A stretch of DNA of 64,000 bases from Variovorax sp. ZS18.2.2 (GCF_024701975.1 NZ_JANLNM010000002.1:248001-312000); one strand, 5' to 3'; positions 8,895 to 17,796 are shown, numbered from the stretch's first letter. The notes: generated from the letters alone by a model not told the origin. Translations and numbers: made by a program.

Positions 8895-9794
8895 ATGACG
8901 CAGAACGAGAACACGGGCCGCCCGCTGAAAGACTGCATTGCGGTGGTCACGGGGGCCAGCCGCGGCGCGGGGCGCGGCATCGCGATGGAGCTGGGCGCGG
9001 CTGGCGCCACGGTGTACGTCACCGGCCGCAGCACGCGCGAGCAGCCCGCCGGCACCTACGGGCAGTTGCTGGCGCTGTCGGACATGCCGGCCGTGCCCGG
9101 CAGCATCGACGACACCGCCGACGAAGTCACGCGCATGGGTGGACGCGGCATCGCCGTGCGCTGCGACCACACCCGCGAAGAAGATGTGAAGGCGCTCTTC
9201 GCGCAGGTGGAGCGCGAGGCGGGCCGCATCGACCTTCTCGTGAACAACGCGTGGGGCGGCCACGAGACCTTCAACGGCGTGTTCGACGCGCCCTTCTGGG
9301 AGCACCCGCTCGCGAACTGGGATTCGATGTTCGACCGCGGCGTGCGCAACCACCTCGTGGCCAGCCGCTCGGCTGCGCCGCTGATGGTGCGCGCCAAGCG
9401 CGGCCTGATTGTGACCACCACCTTCTGGGACCGAGGCCACTACATGAAGGGCAATCTCTTCTACGACCTCGCGAAGGCCTCGATGACGCGGCTGGCCTTC
9501 GGCATGGCGGAGGAGCTGAAGCCGCACGGCGCGGCATCGCTCGCCGTGTCGCCGGGCTGGATGCGCACCGAGTTCGTGCTGGCCGGTCACAAGACCGACG
9601 AGGCGCATTGGCAGGAGCGGCCGGCGCTCGCGCGCACCGAATCGCCGCGCTACCTGGGCCGCGCGGTGGCGGCGCTGGCGGGCGATCCGCAGGTGATGAA
9701 GAAGACCGGGGCGGTGCTGCGCGTGGCCGATCTGGCGCGCGAGTACGGCTTCACCGACATCGATGGGCGGCAGCCGGAAGCGTTCGAGATATAG
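8895..9794 (+). CDS. Short-chain dehydrogenase/reductase (SDR)
   Basis: 299 aa. Cofactor motif TGASRGAGRG (residues ~20-29), NNAWGG in place of the usual NNAG, and YDLAK as the catalytic Tyr-xxx-Lys. The insertion around residues 55-75 and the WDRG segment before the active Tyr recall DHRS1-like SDRs. An oxidoreductase for a small alcohol or ketone; substrate unknown. AAGGAGCACCGG provides a strong ribosome binding site. Probably controlled by the AraC gene just upstream. Confidence 0.87.
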   Translation: MTQNENTGRPLKDCIAVVTGASRGAGRGIAMELGAAGATVYVTGRSTREQPAGTYGQLLALSDMPAVPGSIDDTADEVTRMGGRGIAVRCDHTREEDVKALFAQVEREAGRIDLLVNNAWGGHETFNGVFDAPFWEHPLANWDSMFDRGVRNHLVASRSAAPLMVRAKRGLIVTTTFWDRGHYMKGNLFYDLAKASMTRLAFGMAEELKPHGAASLAVSPGWMRTEFVLAGHKTDEAHWQERPALARTESPRYLGRAVAALAGDPQVMKKTGAVLRVADLAREYGFTDIDGRQPEAFEI

Positions 9795-9852
9795 GCGGCC
9801 GGCACGGGCGCCTGCCGGGCGTTCGTCAAATGGTCTGGAGACCCGCAGGCAG

Positions 9853-10413
9853 CTATGCAACCATGACCAACTGCAGCGCATCGGCCAGGTGCGCGCCGGC
9901 CTCGGCGAGCCCCTGCCGGTCGTTGTGGATCTCGATGGCGGCAACGCCTGGCGGCATCCGGAAATCGAGCGCACGCTGCACGCGCGCCTCGACCATCCCG
10001 GCGGATTCGCGGCCGCGCGCCATCAGGCGCTGTCGCAGGGTCTGGACGCTGGCGGTCACGTGCACCACCGTCATGTCCGGATAGCGTTGCATCGCCGCCG
10101 GCAGGTAGGCGCGCGATCCGTTGACGATCACGACCTCGCTGCGCTGCTGCGGCGGCAGCTCGGCATGCCGCACGCCGTAGTGCAGGCCGTTCGCCTCCCA
10201 GTCCAGTCCGAAGGCGCCGGCCTCGCGCAGGCGCAGGAAGCCGGGCAGGTCGATGCTGTCGTGCTGCTCGCCGTCGGCCGTCGCGGCGCGCGTGATGGTG
10301 CGTCGGGCGAAGCTGACCGGCGCGTCGGGCGCGAGCCGGTGCCTCAGCCACGCGAGCAGGCTGTCCTTGCCCGCGCCCGAGGGGCCGGCAACGTACACGA
10401 GCCGCCCGGTCAC
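9853..10413 (-). CDS. phnN: Ribose 1,5-bisphosphate phosphokinase PhnN
   Basis: 186 aa. A guanylate-kinase-like P-loop, GPSGAGKDS, lies at residues 10-18. PhnN phosphorylates ribose 1,5-bisphosphate to PRPP, the last step that returns the ribose of the C-P lyase pathway to metabolism. The only start that fits is GTG at 10413, whose codon overlaps the stop of the DUF1045 gene as GTGA, so the two are translationally coupled. Last gene of the leftward phnF-DUF1045-phnN operon. Confidence 0.92.
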   Translation of the reverse strand: MTGRLVYVAGPSGAGKDSLLAWLRHRLAPDAPVSFARRTITRAATADGEQHDSIDLPGFLRLREAGAFGLDWEANGLHYGVRHAELPPQQRSEVVIVNGSRAYLPAAMQRYPDMTVVHVTASVQTLRQRLMARGRESAGMVEARVQRALDFRMPPGVAAIEIHNDRQGLAEAGAHLADALQLVMVA

Positions 10414-11147
10414 CGGCCCAACTCCATCTGGGCCAGGCACACGAAATCGGTGCCGGGAGCGGGCTCGGCGAAGAGGCTGATGGCCTCGAAGCGCAAGGGC
10501 GGCGATGCCAGCAGCGGCGCGAAGTGCTGCCGCGCTGCCGCGCGCAAAGCTTCGACTGCAGGGGGCGCGGTGTCGCGCAGCGAACCGGTCAGCGACAGGT
10601 GGAAACGGAAGCGGTCCAGAACGAAGGGGTAGCCCCAACGCACCAGCAGCGCGTCTTCCTCGGGCGTGAGGCCGGCCGCGCGGCGCCGTTGAAGCTCGCC
10701 GGGGGAGAGTGGCTCGGCGAAGGCGCGCAGGCCGGTCACGCAGGCCGCGGCCACCGCGTGCAGCGCCGGGCTCGGCTGTGCCGGCACGAGCGCGAGGAAG
10801 TCGTCGAGCAGCGCCACTTCGAGCGCAGGCATGTCGAACGGCTCCCACGCGCTGCAAAGTGTTTGCAGGCCTTCGCGCAAGGTCGGCTCCTCGATCTGCG
10901 GCAGCAGCGTGAAAGGTGCGGCCAGCGTGGCGTGCCAGCCGTAGCGCCGGGGCGCCGATGTGAGCTTGAACTGCAGGTCGGCCGGCAGGCTTTCGAAAAC
11001 CGGTTGCGTCCGGGTCTGGCCGTTCGCGGCGCAGCGGCCCAGCCATTGGTTGCCGGCCTCGCTCCACGCGCTCCCGATGGGCGGCGCGAAGTAGGCGGCG
11101 TAGCGGTGCGCCCTGCGCTGCGGCGTGCGCGCGGGGTGCTCATTCAT
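10410..11147 (-). CDS. DUF1045 2H-phosphoesterase-like phosphonate protein
   Basis: 245 aa. Two His-x-Thr/Ser motifs, HATL (near residue 72) and HLSL (near residue 187), are the hallmark of the 2H phosphoesterase superfamily, whose members open cyclic nucleotide or ribosyl phosphates. The family is the 'putative phosphonate metabolism protein' found in C-P lyase operons. No PhnP gene is visible in this cluster, although PhnP is needed elsewhere to open 5-phosphoribosyl 1,2-cyclic phosphate. I infer this protein does that step, directly before PhnN, with which it overlaps by 4 bp. It also overlaps phnF by 8 bp. Confidence 0.85.
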   Translation of the reverse strand: MNEHPARTPQRRAHRYAAYFAPPIGSAWSEAGNQWLGRCAANGQTRTQPVFESLPADLQFKLTSAPRRYGWHATLAAPFTLLPQIEEPTLREGLQTLCSAWEPFDMPALEVALLDDFLALVPAQPSPALHAVAAACVTGLRAFAEPLSPGELQRRRAAGLTPEEDALLVRWGYPFVLDRFRFHLSLTGSLRDTAPPAVEALRAAARQHFAPLLASPPLRFEAISLFAEPAPGTDFVCLAQMELGR

Positions 11148-11895
11148 CGTGCTTTACCGTCAGCGTGGTGCGGTCGCCCGCGAACCAGGTGCGGGCGTAT
11201 TCGATGGGCACGGCGGCGGGGTCCACGTTCACGCTCTCGATGAACAGCACCGGCCGGCCGATCGGCTGGCGCAGATGCGAGGCCACCACGGGCTCGGGCA
11301 TCTGCGCGGTGATGCGGCTCTCGCGCCGCGTGTAGTCGTCCACGCCATGGGCCGCGAAGCCGGCCGTGATGGAGCCGGTCTCGCGCACCACGGCCTCGAG
11401 TCCAGCAAAGCGCGGCAGCGGAAAGAAGCGTTCGCTGAAGTGCAGCGGCTGCCCCTCGGCTTCGCCGATCACGTTCAGGCACAGCAGCGTGCTGCGCGCC
11501 GCCACGTCCAGCGCGCGGGCTTGCGCGGCGGTGGCGCGGACGGTGCTCGATGCGACCACGTGCAACGCGCCCCGCAGGCCCGCCTGCGCCAGGCGCTGGT
11601 GGTGCCGCGGACGCTTGCCCAGCGCGATGTCGACCGCGAACTCCTCGACATAGGTGCCGCTGCCCTGCGTTGCGCGCAGCAGGCCCTGGCTGATGAGGTC
11701 GGCCAGCGAGCGGCGGATGGTGTGGCGGTTGACGCCGAACTGCTCGGCCAGCGCGTGCTCGGAGGGCAGCCGCTGCCCCGGCGGGTAGACACCGCGCGCA
11801 ATGGCGTCGGCGAGGTCGGCGGCGATGCGGGTCCAGAAACTGTCGCGCGGCGGGCGCGCGGGAAGCGAGGCGGAAGAACTTGTTGTGCTTGTCAT
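11140..11895 (-). CDS. phnF: Phosphonate operon regulator PhnF (GntR/HutC family)
   Basis: 251 aa. GntR winged helix at residues ~20-85 (LPSEHALAEQFGVNRHTIRRSLADL, ending GSGTYV), then a UTRA ligand-binding domain from ~95 to the end. First gene of the leftward operon and divergent from phnG. A 12-bp near-palindrome in the shared 75-bp spacer is the likely binding site, and a related one precedes phnC, so it probably represses both arms and itself. Confidence 0.92.
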   Translation of the reverse strand: MTSTTSSSASLPARPPRDSFWTRIAADLADAIARGVYPPGQRLPSEHALAEQFGVNRHTIRRSLADLISQGLLRATQGSGTYVEEFAVDIALGKRPRHHQRLAQAGLRGALHVVASSTVRATAAQARALDVAARSTLLCLNVIGEAEGQPLHFSERFFPLPRFAGLEAVVRETGSITAGFAAHGVDDYTRRESRITAQMPEPVVASHLRQPIGRPVLFIESVNVDPAAVPIEYARTWFAGDRTTLTVKHDE

Positions 11896-11939
11896 GAAGT
11901 CGTCTTGCGCGCTGTCTAAGCTCGCGCCGGTTGTTCAAT

Positions 11940-11951
11940 TTGTCTATACAA
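11940..11951. promoter_or_regulatory. Candidate PhnF operator between phnF and phnG
   Basis: TTGTCTATACAA, an interrupted palindrome of the GTCTATAC/GTCTAGAC type used by HutC/GntR regulators. It sits 19 bases before the phnG start in the divergent spacer. A sister site with the same TTGTCTA half occurs at 17772. The assignment to PhnF is inference. Confidence 0.7.
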
Positions 11952-11970
11952 CTTTCAGAATATCACTTTC

Positions 11971-12471
11971 ATGTTTCATGCTTTTGACACGGAACCCTCG
12001 GGGCGTCCGCTCGATCGGGCGCAGTGGATGGCGATGCTGGCACGGGCGCCGCTCGACCTGCTCGAGCCGGCACTGGGCGCACATGCACAAGGAGTGCCGC
12101 TGTGGCTGCGTGCGCCGGAAACCGGGCTCGTGATGGTGCAGGGCCGCGCCGGCGGCACGGGCGAACGCTTCAACGTGGGCGAGGTCACGGTGACGCGTTG
12201 CGCGCTGCGCCTGGATGCCGGCGCCGCAGTCGGCGTGGCGTATGTGCTGGGCCGTTCGCACCGCCACGCACAGCTGGCCGCCGTGGCCGATGCGTTGCTG
12301 CAGGACCCCGCGCAGCAGGCCGCGCTGAGCACGCAACTGCTCGTGCCGGTGCGCCGCCACCTCGCCCTGCAGCGCGCACGGCGCCATGCGCGCGCGCAGA
12401 GCAGCAAGGTCGAGTTCTTCACGGTCGCACGCGAAGCCGGCGGTGCCGACGACGAAGAGGGCGACGAATGA
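11971..12471 (+). CDS. phnG: C-P lyase subunit PhnG
   Basis: 166 aa. PhnG is one of the four proteins (G, H, I, J) of the C-P lyase core complex and works with PhnI to couple alkylphosphonate to ATP, releasing adenine. Family features are the opening DRAQWMAMLARAP, the VGEVTVTRCALRL strand and an A-Q-SSKVEFFT C-terminus. First gene of the rightward operon. Its stop overlaps the phnH start as ATGA. The ribosome binding site is weak. Confidence 0.93.
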   Translation: MFHAFDTEPSGRPLDRAQWMAMLARAPLDLLEPALGAHAQGVPLWLRAPETGLVMVQGRAGGTGERFNVGEVTVTRCALRLDAGAAVGVAYVLGRSHRHAQLAAVADALLQDPAQQAALSTQLLVPVRRHLALQRARRHARAQSSKVEFFTVAREAGGADDEEGDE

Positions 12472-13094
12472 ACGCGCACGATCTCTCCAGCCTCGGTGCC
12501 GGTTTTTCCGATGCGGCGCTCGGCAGCCAGTCGGTGTTTCGGGCGGCGCTGCATGCGCTGTCGCATCCCGGCCGCGTGGTCGCGCTGCCGCACGATGCAC
12601 AGACGCCTTCGCGCGGCCATGCCGCCTCCGCCGCGTTGTTGCTCGCACTGCTCGACCCCGACTGCACCCTCTGGCTCTCGCCCTCGCTGGCGGGCAGCGA
12701 TGCCGCCGCATGGTTGCGTTTTCACACCGGCTGCGTGCTGGTCGATGCGCCCGAAGCCGCGCAGTTCGCATGGGTGGCACAGGGTGACGAATGCCCGTCG
12801 TTCGACATCTTCGCCAGGGGCAGCGACGCCTATCCCGACCAGTCGGCCACCTGCGTGCTCGACGTGGCCGCACTGGCCGAGGGCGGCAAGGCCGCGTGGA
12901 CGCTGCGCGGCCCCGGCATCCAGCACAGCACGCGCGTCGCGGTCGATGGCCTGCCGCATCCCGGCGCCTCGGCCTTCGCCGCGCAATGGGCCGCCAACCA
13001 TGCGGCCTTCCCGCGCGGCATCGACCTGTTCCTGGCCACGCCGCAGCAGATCGTCGGCCTGCCGCGCACCACGCGCATCGAACAGGAGGCTTGA
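12468..13094 (+). CDS. phnH: C-P lyase subunit PhnH
   Basis: 208 aa. PhnH is a core-complex subunit with a PLP-transferase-like fold that has lost cofactor binding. Recognisable segments are FRAALHALSHPGRVVALP and the GPGI strand near residue 143. Translationally coupled to phnG by a 4-bp overlap; phnI begins one base after its stop. Confidence 0.93.
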   Translation: MNAHDLSSLGAGFSDAALGSQSVFRAALHALSHPGRVVALPHDAQTPSRGHAASAALLLALLDPDCTLWLSPSLAGSDAAAWLRFHTGCVLVDAPEAAQFAWVAQGDECPSFDIFARGSDAYPDQSATCVLDVAALAEGGKAAWTLRGPGIQHSTRVAVDGLPHPGASAFAAQWAANHAAFPRGIDLFLATPQQIVGLPRTTRIEQEA

Positions 13095-13095
13095 G

Positions 13096-14178
13096 ATGTA
13101 CGTTGCCGTCAAGGGCGGGGAAGCCGCCATCCTCAGCAGCTACGAGCTGCTGGCCGAACAACGCCGCGGCGACGCGGGCACGCCCGAGCTGTCGGTGCAG
13201 CAGATCCGCGAGCAGCTCAAGCTCGCGGTCGACCGCGTGATGACCGAAGGCTCGGTGTACGACCCCGAGCTGGCCGCGCTGGCGATCAAGCAGGCGTCGG
13301 GCGATGTGGTCGAAGCCATCTTCCTGCTGCGCGCCTACCGCGCCACCCTGCCGCGCCTGGGCACGAGCCTGCCGCTCGACACCGCGCGCATGCAGCTGGA
13401 CCGCCGCATTTCCGCCACCTTCAAGGACCTGCCCGGCGGGCAGGTGCTGGGGGCGACCTACGACTACACGCAGCGCCTGCTCGACTTCACGCTGCTGGCC
13501 AATGCGCAGACCTCGCAGGCCACCGCGCGCACCGAGCCGGGCAATGCCGCCGCACCCGCCGTCACACCGCGCGTCGTCGACCTGCTGAACCACGAAGGCC
13601 TGATCGAAACCCACGAGGTGCCGCCCGGCGACCCGGCGCCCGTGGACCTCACGCGAACGCCGCTGCGCTTTCCGGCCGACCGCGCCACGCGCCTGCAGAA
13701 CCTGGCGCGCGGCGACGAGGGCTTCCTGCTGGCCATGGCCTATTCGACGCAGCGCGGCTACTCGCACAGCCACCCCTTCGTCGGCGAGATCCGCGTGGGC
13801 AGCGTCGAACTGGAGCTGGCGCCCGAGGAGCTGCCCTTCGCCCTCTCGATCGGCGACATGGAGCTCACCGAATGCGAAATGGTGAACCAGTTCGCCGGCA
13901 GCAAGACCGAGCCGCCGCAGTTCACCCGCGGCTACGGCCTGGCCTTCGGGCACAGCGAGCGCAAGGCCATGGCCATGAGCCTGGTCGACCGTGCGCTGCG
14001 GGCCGAAGAGCTGGGCGAGCCGGTCGAAGCACCGGCGCAGATGCAGGAGTTCGTGCTCTCGCACAGCGACAGCCTCGAGGCCTCGGGCTTCGTGCAGCAC
14101 CTGAAGCTGCCGCACTACGTTGACTTCCAGTCCGAGCTCGAGCTCGTGCGAAAGATGCGCAAGGAAGACCACCCATGA
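13096..14178 (+). CDS. phnI: C-P lyase subunit PhnI
   Basis: 360 aa. PhnI is the nucleosidase-like subunit that, with G, H and L, swaps the adenine of ATP for the phosphonate, giving ribose 1-phosphonate 5-triphosphate. The start MYVAVKGGEAAI, the LAMAYSTQRGYSHSHPFVGEIR stretch and the late LPHYVDFQSELELVRKMR are strongly conserved in this family. Overlaps phnJ by 4 bp. Confidence 0.94.
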   Translation: MYVAVKGGEAAILSSYELLAEQRRGDAGTPELSVQQIREQLKLAVDRVMTEGSVYDPELAALAIKQASGDVVEAIFLLRAYRATLPRLGTSLPLDTARMQLDRRISATFKDLPGGQVLGATYDYTQRLLDFTLLANAQTSQATARTEPGNAAAPAVTPRVVDLLNHEGLIETHEVPPGDPAPVDLTRTPLRFPADRATRLQNLARGDEGFLLAMAYSTQRGYSHSHPFVGEIRVGSVELELAPEELPFALSIGDMELTECEMVNQFAGSKTEPPQFTRGYGLAFGHSERKAMAMSLVDRALRAEELGEPVEAPAQMQEFVLSHSDSLEASGFVQHLKLPHYVDFQSELELVRKMRKEDHP

Positions 14179-15056
14179 CCGCCACCACCTACAACTTCGC
14201 CTACCTCGACGAGCGCACCAAGCGCATGATCCGCCGCGCCATCCTGAAGGCCGTGGCCATTCCCGGCTACCAGGTGCCCTTCGGCTCGCGCGAGATGCCG
14301 CTGCCCTATGGCTGGGGCACCGGCGGCATCCAGGTCACGGCCTCGGTCATCGGGCCGAAGGACGTGCTCAAGGTCATCGACCAGGGCTCGGACGACACCG
14401 TCAACGCGGTCAACATCCGCCGCTTCTTCCAGCGCACCACGGGCGTGGAGACCACCACGCGCACCACCGAGGCGACGCTGATCCAGACGCGCCACCGCAT
14501 TCCCGAGGCGCCGCTCGCCGAGGGCCAGGTGCTGGTCTACCAGGTGCCGGTGCCCGAGCCGATGCAGCGCCTGGAGCCGCGCGAGAGCACCACGCGCACG
14601 CTGCACGCGCTGGCCGAGTACGGCCTGATGCATGTGAAGCTGTACGAGGACATCGCGCGCTACGGCCACATCGCCACCACCTACGACTACCCGGTGCTGG
14701 TCAATGGCCGCTATGTGATGTCGCCGTCGCCGATTCCGAAGTTCGACAACCCGAAGCTGCACATGAACCCCGCGCTGCAGCTCTTCGGCGCCGGGCGCGA
14801 GAAGCGCATCTATGCGCTGCCGCCCTACACGCCGGTGGAGAGCCTGGGCTTCGAAGACCATCCCTTCGAGGTGCAGCGCTGGGACGAACCCTGCGCGCTG
14901 TGCGGTGCGACCGACAGCTTCCTCGACGAAATCATCACCGACGACAAGGGCACGCGCATGCATGTGTGCTCCGACTCCGACCACTGCCAGACGCGCCAGC
15001 AGGCCTCGGCCGCAGAGGCAGGACAAGCGGCATCCGAAGAACAGGTTCCCGCATGA
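14175..15056 (+). CDS. phnJ: C-P lyase catalytic subunit PhnJ (radical SAM)
   Basis: 293 aa. PhnJ breaks the carbon-phosphorus bond of ribose 1-phosphonate 5-phosphate by radical chemistry, giving an alkane and 5-phosphoribosyl 1,2-cyclic phosphate. The four conserved C-terminal cysteines of the family are all present, at 240, 243, 265 and 271 (CALC and CSDSDHC), one residue off the Escherichia coli numbering. The GYQVPFGSREMPLPYGWGTG segment is highly typical. A charged tail after residue 271 is poorly conserved. Overlaps phnI and phnK by 4 bp each. Confidence 0.95.
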   Translation: MTATTYNFAYLDERTKRMIRRAILKAVAIPGYQVPFGSREMPLPYGWGTGGIQVTASVIGPKDVLKVIDQGSDDTVNAVNIRRFFQRTTGVETTTRTTEATLIQTRHRIPEAPLAEGQVLVYQVPVPEPMQRLEPRESTTRTLHALAEYGLMHVKLYEDIARYGHIATTYDYPVLVNGRYVMSPSPIPKFDNPKLHMNPALQLFGAGREKRIYALPPYTPVESLGFEDHPFEVQRWDEPCALCGATDSFLDEIITDDKGTRMHVCSDSDHCQTRQQASAAEAGQAASEEQVPA

Positions 15057-15844
15057 ACGCCGCCATCTCTTCTCCCGCACCGCTGCTGCGCGTGCGCGGC
15101 GTCGGCAAGCGCTACGGCGACCGCGTGGCGCTGCACGACGCGTCCTTCGACCTCTGGCCCGGCGAGGTGCTGGCCGTGGTCGGCGAATCGGGCTCGGGCA
15201 AGTCGACGCTGCTCAACGCCATTGCGGCGCGCGACAAGCCCGACACCGGCAGCGTCGAGTTCCAGGTGCGCGGCGGCGGGCTGCAGGACATCTTCGCGAT
15301 GACCGAGGCCCAGCAGCGCCTGCTCGCGCGCACCGACTGGGGCTTCGTGCACCAGAACCCGGCCGACGGCCTGCGCATGGACGTCTCGGCCGGCGCCAAC
15401 GTCGGCGAGCGGCTCATGGGCCTGGGCGAGCGCCACTACGGGCGCCTGCGCGCCACCGCGGCCGAATGGCTGCAGCGCGTGGAGATCGATCCGCAGCGCA
15501 TCGACGACGCGCCGCGCACCTTCTCGGGCGGCATGCGGCAGCGGCTGCAGATCGCGCGCAACCTGGTGACGCAGCCGCGCCTGATGTTCATGGACGAGCC
15601 GACCTCGGGGCTCGACGTGTCGGTGCAGGCCCGGCTGCTCGATCTGCTGCGGCAACTCACGCGGCAGATGCAGCTGGCCGCCATCGTCGTCACGCACGAC
15701 CTCGCGGTGGCGCGGCTGCTCGCGCACCGCATGGTCGTGATGCAGCACGGCCGCGTGGTCGAGTCCGGGTTGACCGACCAGGTGCTGGACGACCCGCAGC
15801 ACGCCTATACCCAATTGCTCGTTTCTTCGGTACTGACCCCATGA
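15053..15844 (+). CDS. phnK: C-P lyase ABC-type ATPase PhnK
   Basis: 263 aa. Walker A GESGSGKST (residues ~44-52), signature FSGGMRQRLQ, Walker B LMFMDEPTSGLD and a switch His in VTHD. PhnK has no membrane partner; it docks on the PhnGHIJ complex. It starts at ATG 15053, overlapping the phnJ stop. Confidence 0.93.
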   Translation: MNAAISSPAPLLRVRGVGKRYGDRVALHDASFDLWPGEVLAVVGESGSGKSTLLNAIAARDKPDTGSVEFQVRGGGLQDIFAMTEAQQRLLARTDWGFVHQNPADGLRMDVSAGANVGERLMGLGERHYGRLRATAAEWLQRVEIDPQRIDDAPRTFSGGMRQRLQIARNLVTQPRLMFMDEPTSGLDVSVQARLLDLLRQLTRQMQLAAIVVTHDLAVARLLAHRMVVMQHGRVVESGLTDQVLDDPQHAYTQLLVSSVLTP

Positions 15845-16554
15845 CGCCTCCCATGCTTCACATCCAGGGCGTGGCCAAGCGCTTCACGCTGCACAACCAG
15901 AACCAGCTTGAGCTTTCGGTGTTCGACGAGGTCGATCTGAGCGTCTCGGCCGGCGAATGCGTGGTGCTCGACGGCGCCTCGGGCCTGGGCAAGAGCACGC
16001 TGCTCAAGCTCATCTATGCCAACTACCGCGCGAGCGCCGGCCGCATCACGGTGCAGTCGGCCACCGGCCCGGTCGACGTGACGCAGGTCGCGCCGCGCGA
16101 GCTGGTGCGCCTGCGCCGCGACACCATCGGCTACGTGAGCCAGTTCCTGCGCGTGATCCCGCGCGTGCCGGCGCTCGACGTGGTGGCCGAGCCGCTGGCC
16201 GAAGACGCGGGCGACGATCCCGCCGCCATCGAGGCCGCGCGCGAGGAGGCGCGCCGCTGGCTCACGCGCCTCTGCATTCCCGAGCGGCTGTGGCACCTGC
16301 CGCCCGCCACCTTCTCGGGCGGCGAGCAGCAGCGCATCAACATCGCCCGCAACATGATCAAGCCGAAGCCCTTGCTGCTGCTGGACGAGCCGACCGCATC
16401 GCTGGACGCGGCCAACACCGACACGGTCATCGCGTTGATCCGCGAAGCCACGGCGCGCGGCGCCGCCACGGTCGGGATCTTTCACGACGCCGAGGTGGGT
16501 GCCGCGGTGGCCACGCGGCGCGTCAACGTCGGCGAATTCAGGAGCCAGTCATGA
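15841..16554 (+). CDS. phnL: C-P lyase ABC-type ATPase PhnL
   Basis: 237 aa. Walker A GASGLGKST, signature FSGGEQQRIN, Walker B LLLLDEPTASLD. The NQNQLELSVFDEVDLSV lead is typical of PhnL. It associates with PhnK on the core complex and takes part in the ATP-dependent first step. Overlaps phnK and phnM by 4 bp each. Confidence 0.93.
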   Translation: MTPPMLHIQGVAKRFTLHNQNQLELSVFDEVDLSVSAGECVVLDGASGLGKSTLLKLIYANYRASAGRITVQSATGPVDVTQVAPRELVRLRRDTIGYVSQFLRVIPRVPALDVVAEPLAEDAGDDPAAIEAAREEARRWLTRLCIPERLWHLPPATFSGGEQQRINIARNMIKPKPLLLLDEPTASLDAANTDTVIALIREATARGAATVGIFHDAEVGAAVATRRVNVGEFRSQS

Positions 16555-17705
16555 GCGCGAGCATGGTGTTTTCGAACGCACGCATGGTGCTGCCGGAAGA
16601 GGTGGTCTCGGGTGCGCTGTCGGTCGCGGGAGGCTGCATCGCCGCCATCGACAGCGGCCCGACCGCCGAGGGCACGATCGACCTGGACGGCGACTACCTG
16701 TTGCCGGGACTGGTGGAGATCCACACCGACAACTTCGAGCGCCACCTGATGCCGCGTCCGAAGGTGCAGTGGGGCGCCTTGCCGGCGCTGCTGGCGCATG
16801 ACGCCGAGATTGCGGCCGCCGGCATCACCACCGTGTTCGACGCGCTCGGCGTGGGCGAAGCCGACCCCGAGAGCGTGCGCGGCAGCGCCTGGAGCGCGGC
16901 GCTCGCCACGCTCGATGCATGCATTGCGCAGGACCTGCTGCGCGCCGATCACCATCTGCATGTGCGTTGCGAACTGCCCGCACCCAACACTGTCGAACTG
17001 TTCGCGCCTTTTCGCGGACACGCGCGCCTGGGGCTGATCTCCCTGATGGACCACACGCCAGGCCAGCGCCAGTGGGAGAACATCGAGCTGGCGCGCGTCT
17101 ACTACACCGGCAAGAAGGGCTGGAGCGACAGCAAGTTCGAACGGCGCGTGGCCGAGGCCGGCCGGCTGCAGACGGAGTACGTGCAGCCGCACCGGCGGCA
17201 TTTCGTCGACTACTGCCGCACGCACGGCATCGCGCTCGCGAGCCACGACGACACCACGGTGGCGCATGTCGAGCAGGCCCATGCGGAGGGCGCCAGCATG
17301 TCCGAGTTTCCGACCACGCTGGCGGCGGCGCGTGCGGCGCATGCGCACGGCCTGGCCAACGTGATGGGCGGGCCGAACGTGATGCGCGGTGGTTCGCATT
17401 CGGGCAATGTCGCCGCGGCCGAACTGGCACGCCAGGGCCTGCTCGACATCCTCTCTTCCGACTACGTGCCGAGCAGCCTGATGGGCGCGGCGATGCGCCT
17501 GGTGGACGACCAGATCGCCACGCTGCCGAAGGCGGTTGCCATGGTCACGCGCGCACCGGCTCGCGCGGCGGGACTACAGGACCGCGGCACGCTTGCGCAG
17601 GGTCTGCGCGCAGACCTGGTGCAGGTGCGCATGTGCACGCTGCCCGGCGGCGTGCGGCATGCACTCGTGCGCGGCGTCTGGCGTGAAGGCCGCCGCGTCA
17701 TCTGA
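16551..17705 (+). CDS. phnM: Ribose 1-phosphonate triphosphate diphosphatase PhnM
   Basis: 384 aa amidohydrolase-superfamily enzyme that removes pyrophosphate from ribose 1-phosphonate 5-triphosphate before the PhnJ step. The metal motif appears as EIHTDNFERH near residue 57, with further candidate ligands in SLMDHTPGQ, ASHDDTTV and ILSSDYVP. Last gene of the uninterrupted phnGHIJKLM string, every junction of which is an overlap or a single base. Confidence 0.93.
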   Translation: MSASMVFSNARMVLPEEVVSGALSVAGGCIAAIDSGPTAEGTIDLDGDYLLPGLVEIHTDNFERHLMPRPKVQWGALPALLAHDAEIAAAGITTVFDALGVGEADPESVRGSAWSAALATLDACIAQDLLRADHHLHVRCELPAPNTVELFAPFRGHARLGLISLMDHTPGQRQWENIELARVYYTGKKGWSDSKFERRVAEAGRLQTEYVQPHRRHFVDYCRTHGIALASHDDTTVAHVEQAHAEGASMSEFPTTLAAARAAHAHGLANVMGGPNVMRGGSHSGNVAAAELARQGLLDILSSDYVPSSLMGAAMRLVDDQIATLPKAVAMVTRAPARAAGLQDRGTLAQGLRADLVQVRMCTLPGGVRHALVRGVWREGRRVI

Positions 17706-17771
17706 CCCTCGATGACACGTGGTCTTCGCCGAAATGTCGCTGCCGCGTCATACGGGCTGGCGAGACTGCAT

Positions 17772-17783
17772 TTGTCTAGACGA
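17772..17783. promoter_or_regulatory. Candidate PhnF operator before phnC
   Basis: TTGTCTAGACGA, containing the perfect 8-bp palindrome GTCTAGAC, 13 bases before the phnC start in the 91-bp phnM-phnC gap. It shares TTGTCTA with the site before phnG. Its closeness to the start codon would suit repression of a phnCDE promoter or a block to read-through. Binding by PhnF is inference. Confidence 0.65.
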
Positions 17784-17796
17784 CTTGAAGAACGCC

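Noticed and set aside
7839..9974. 711-aa minus-strand frame
   Set aside because: Antisense to the AraC and SDR genes, both of which have clear motifs.
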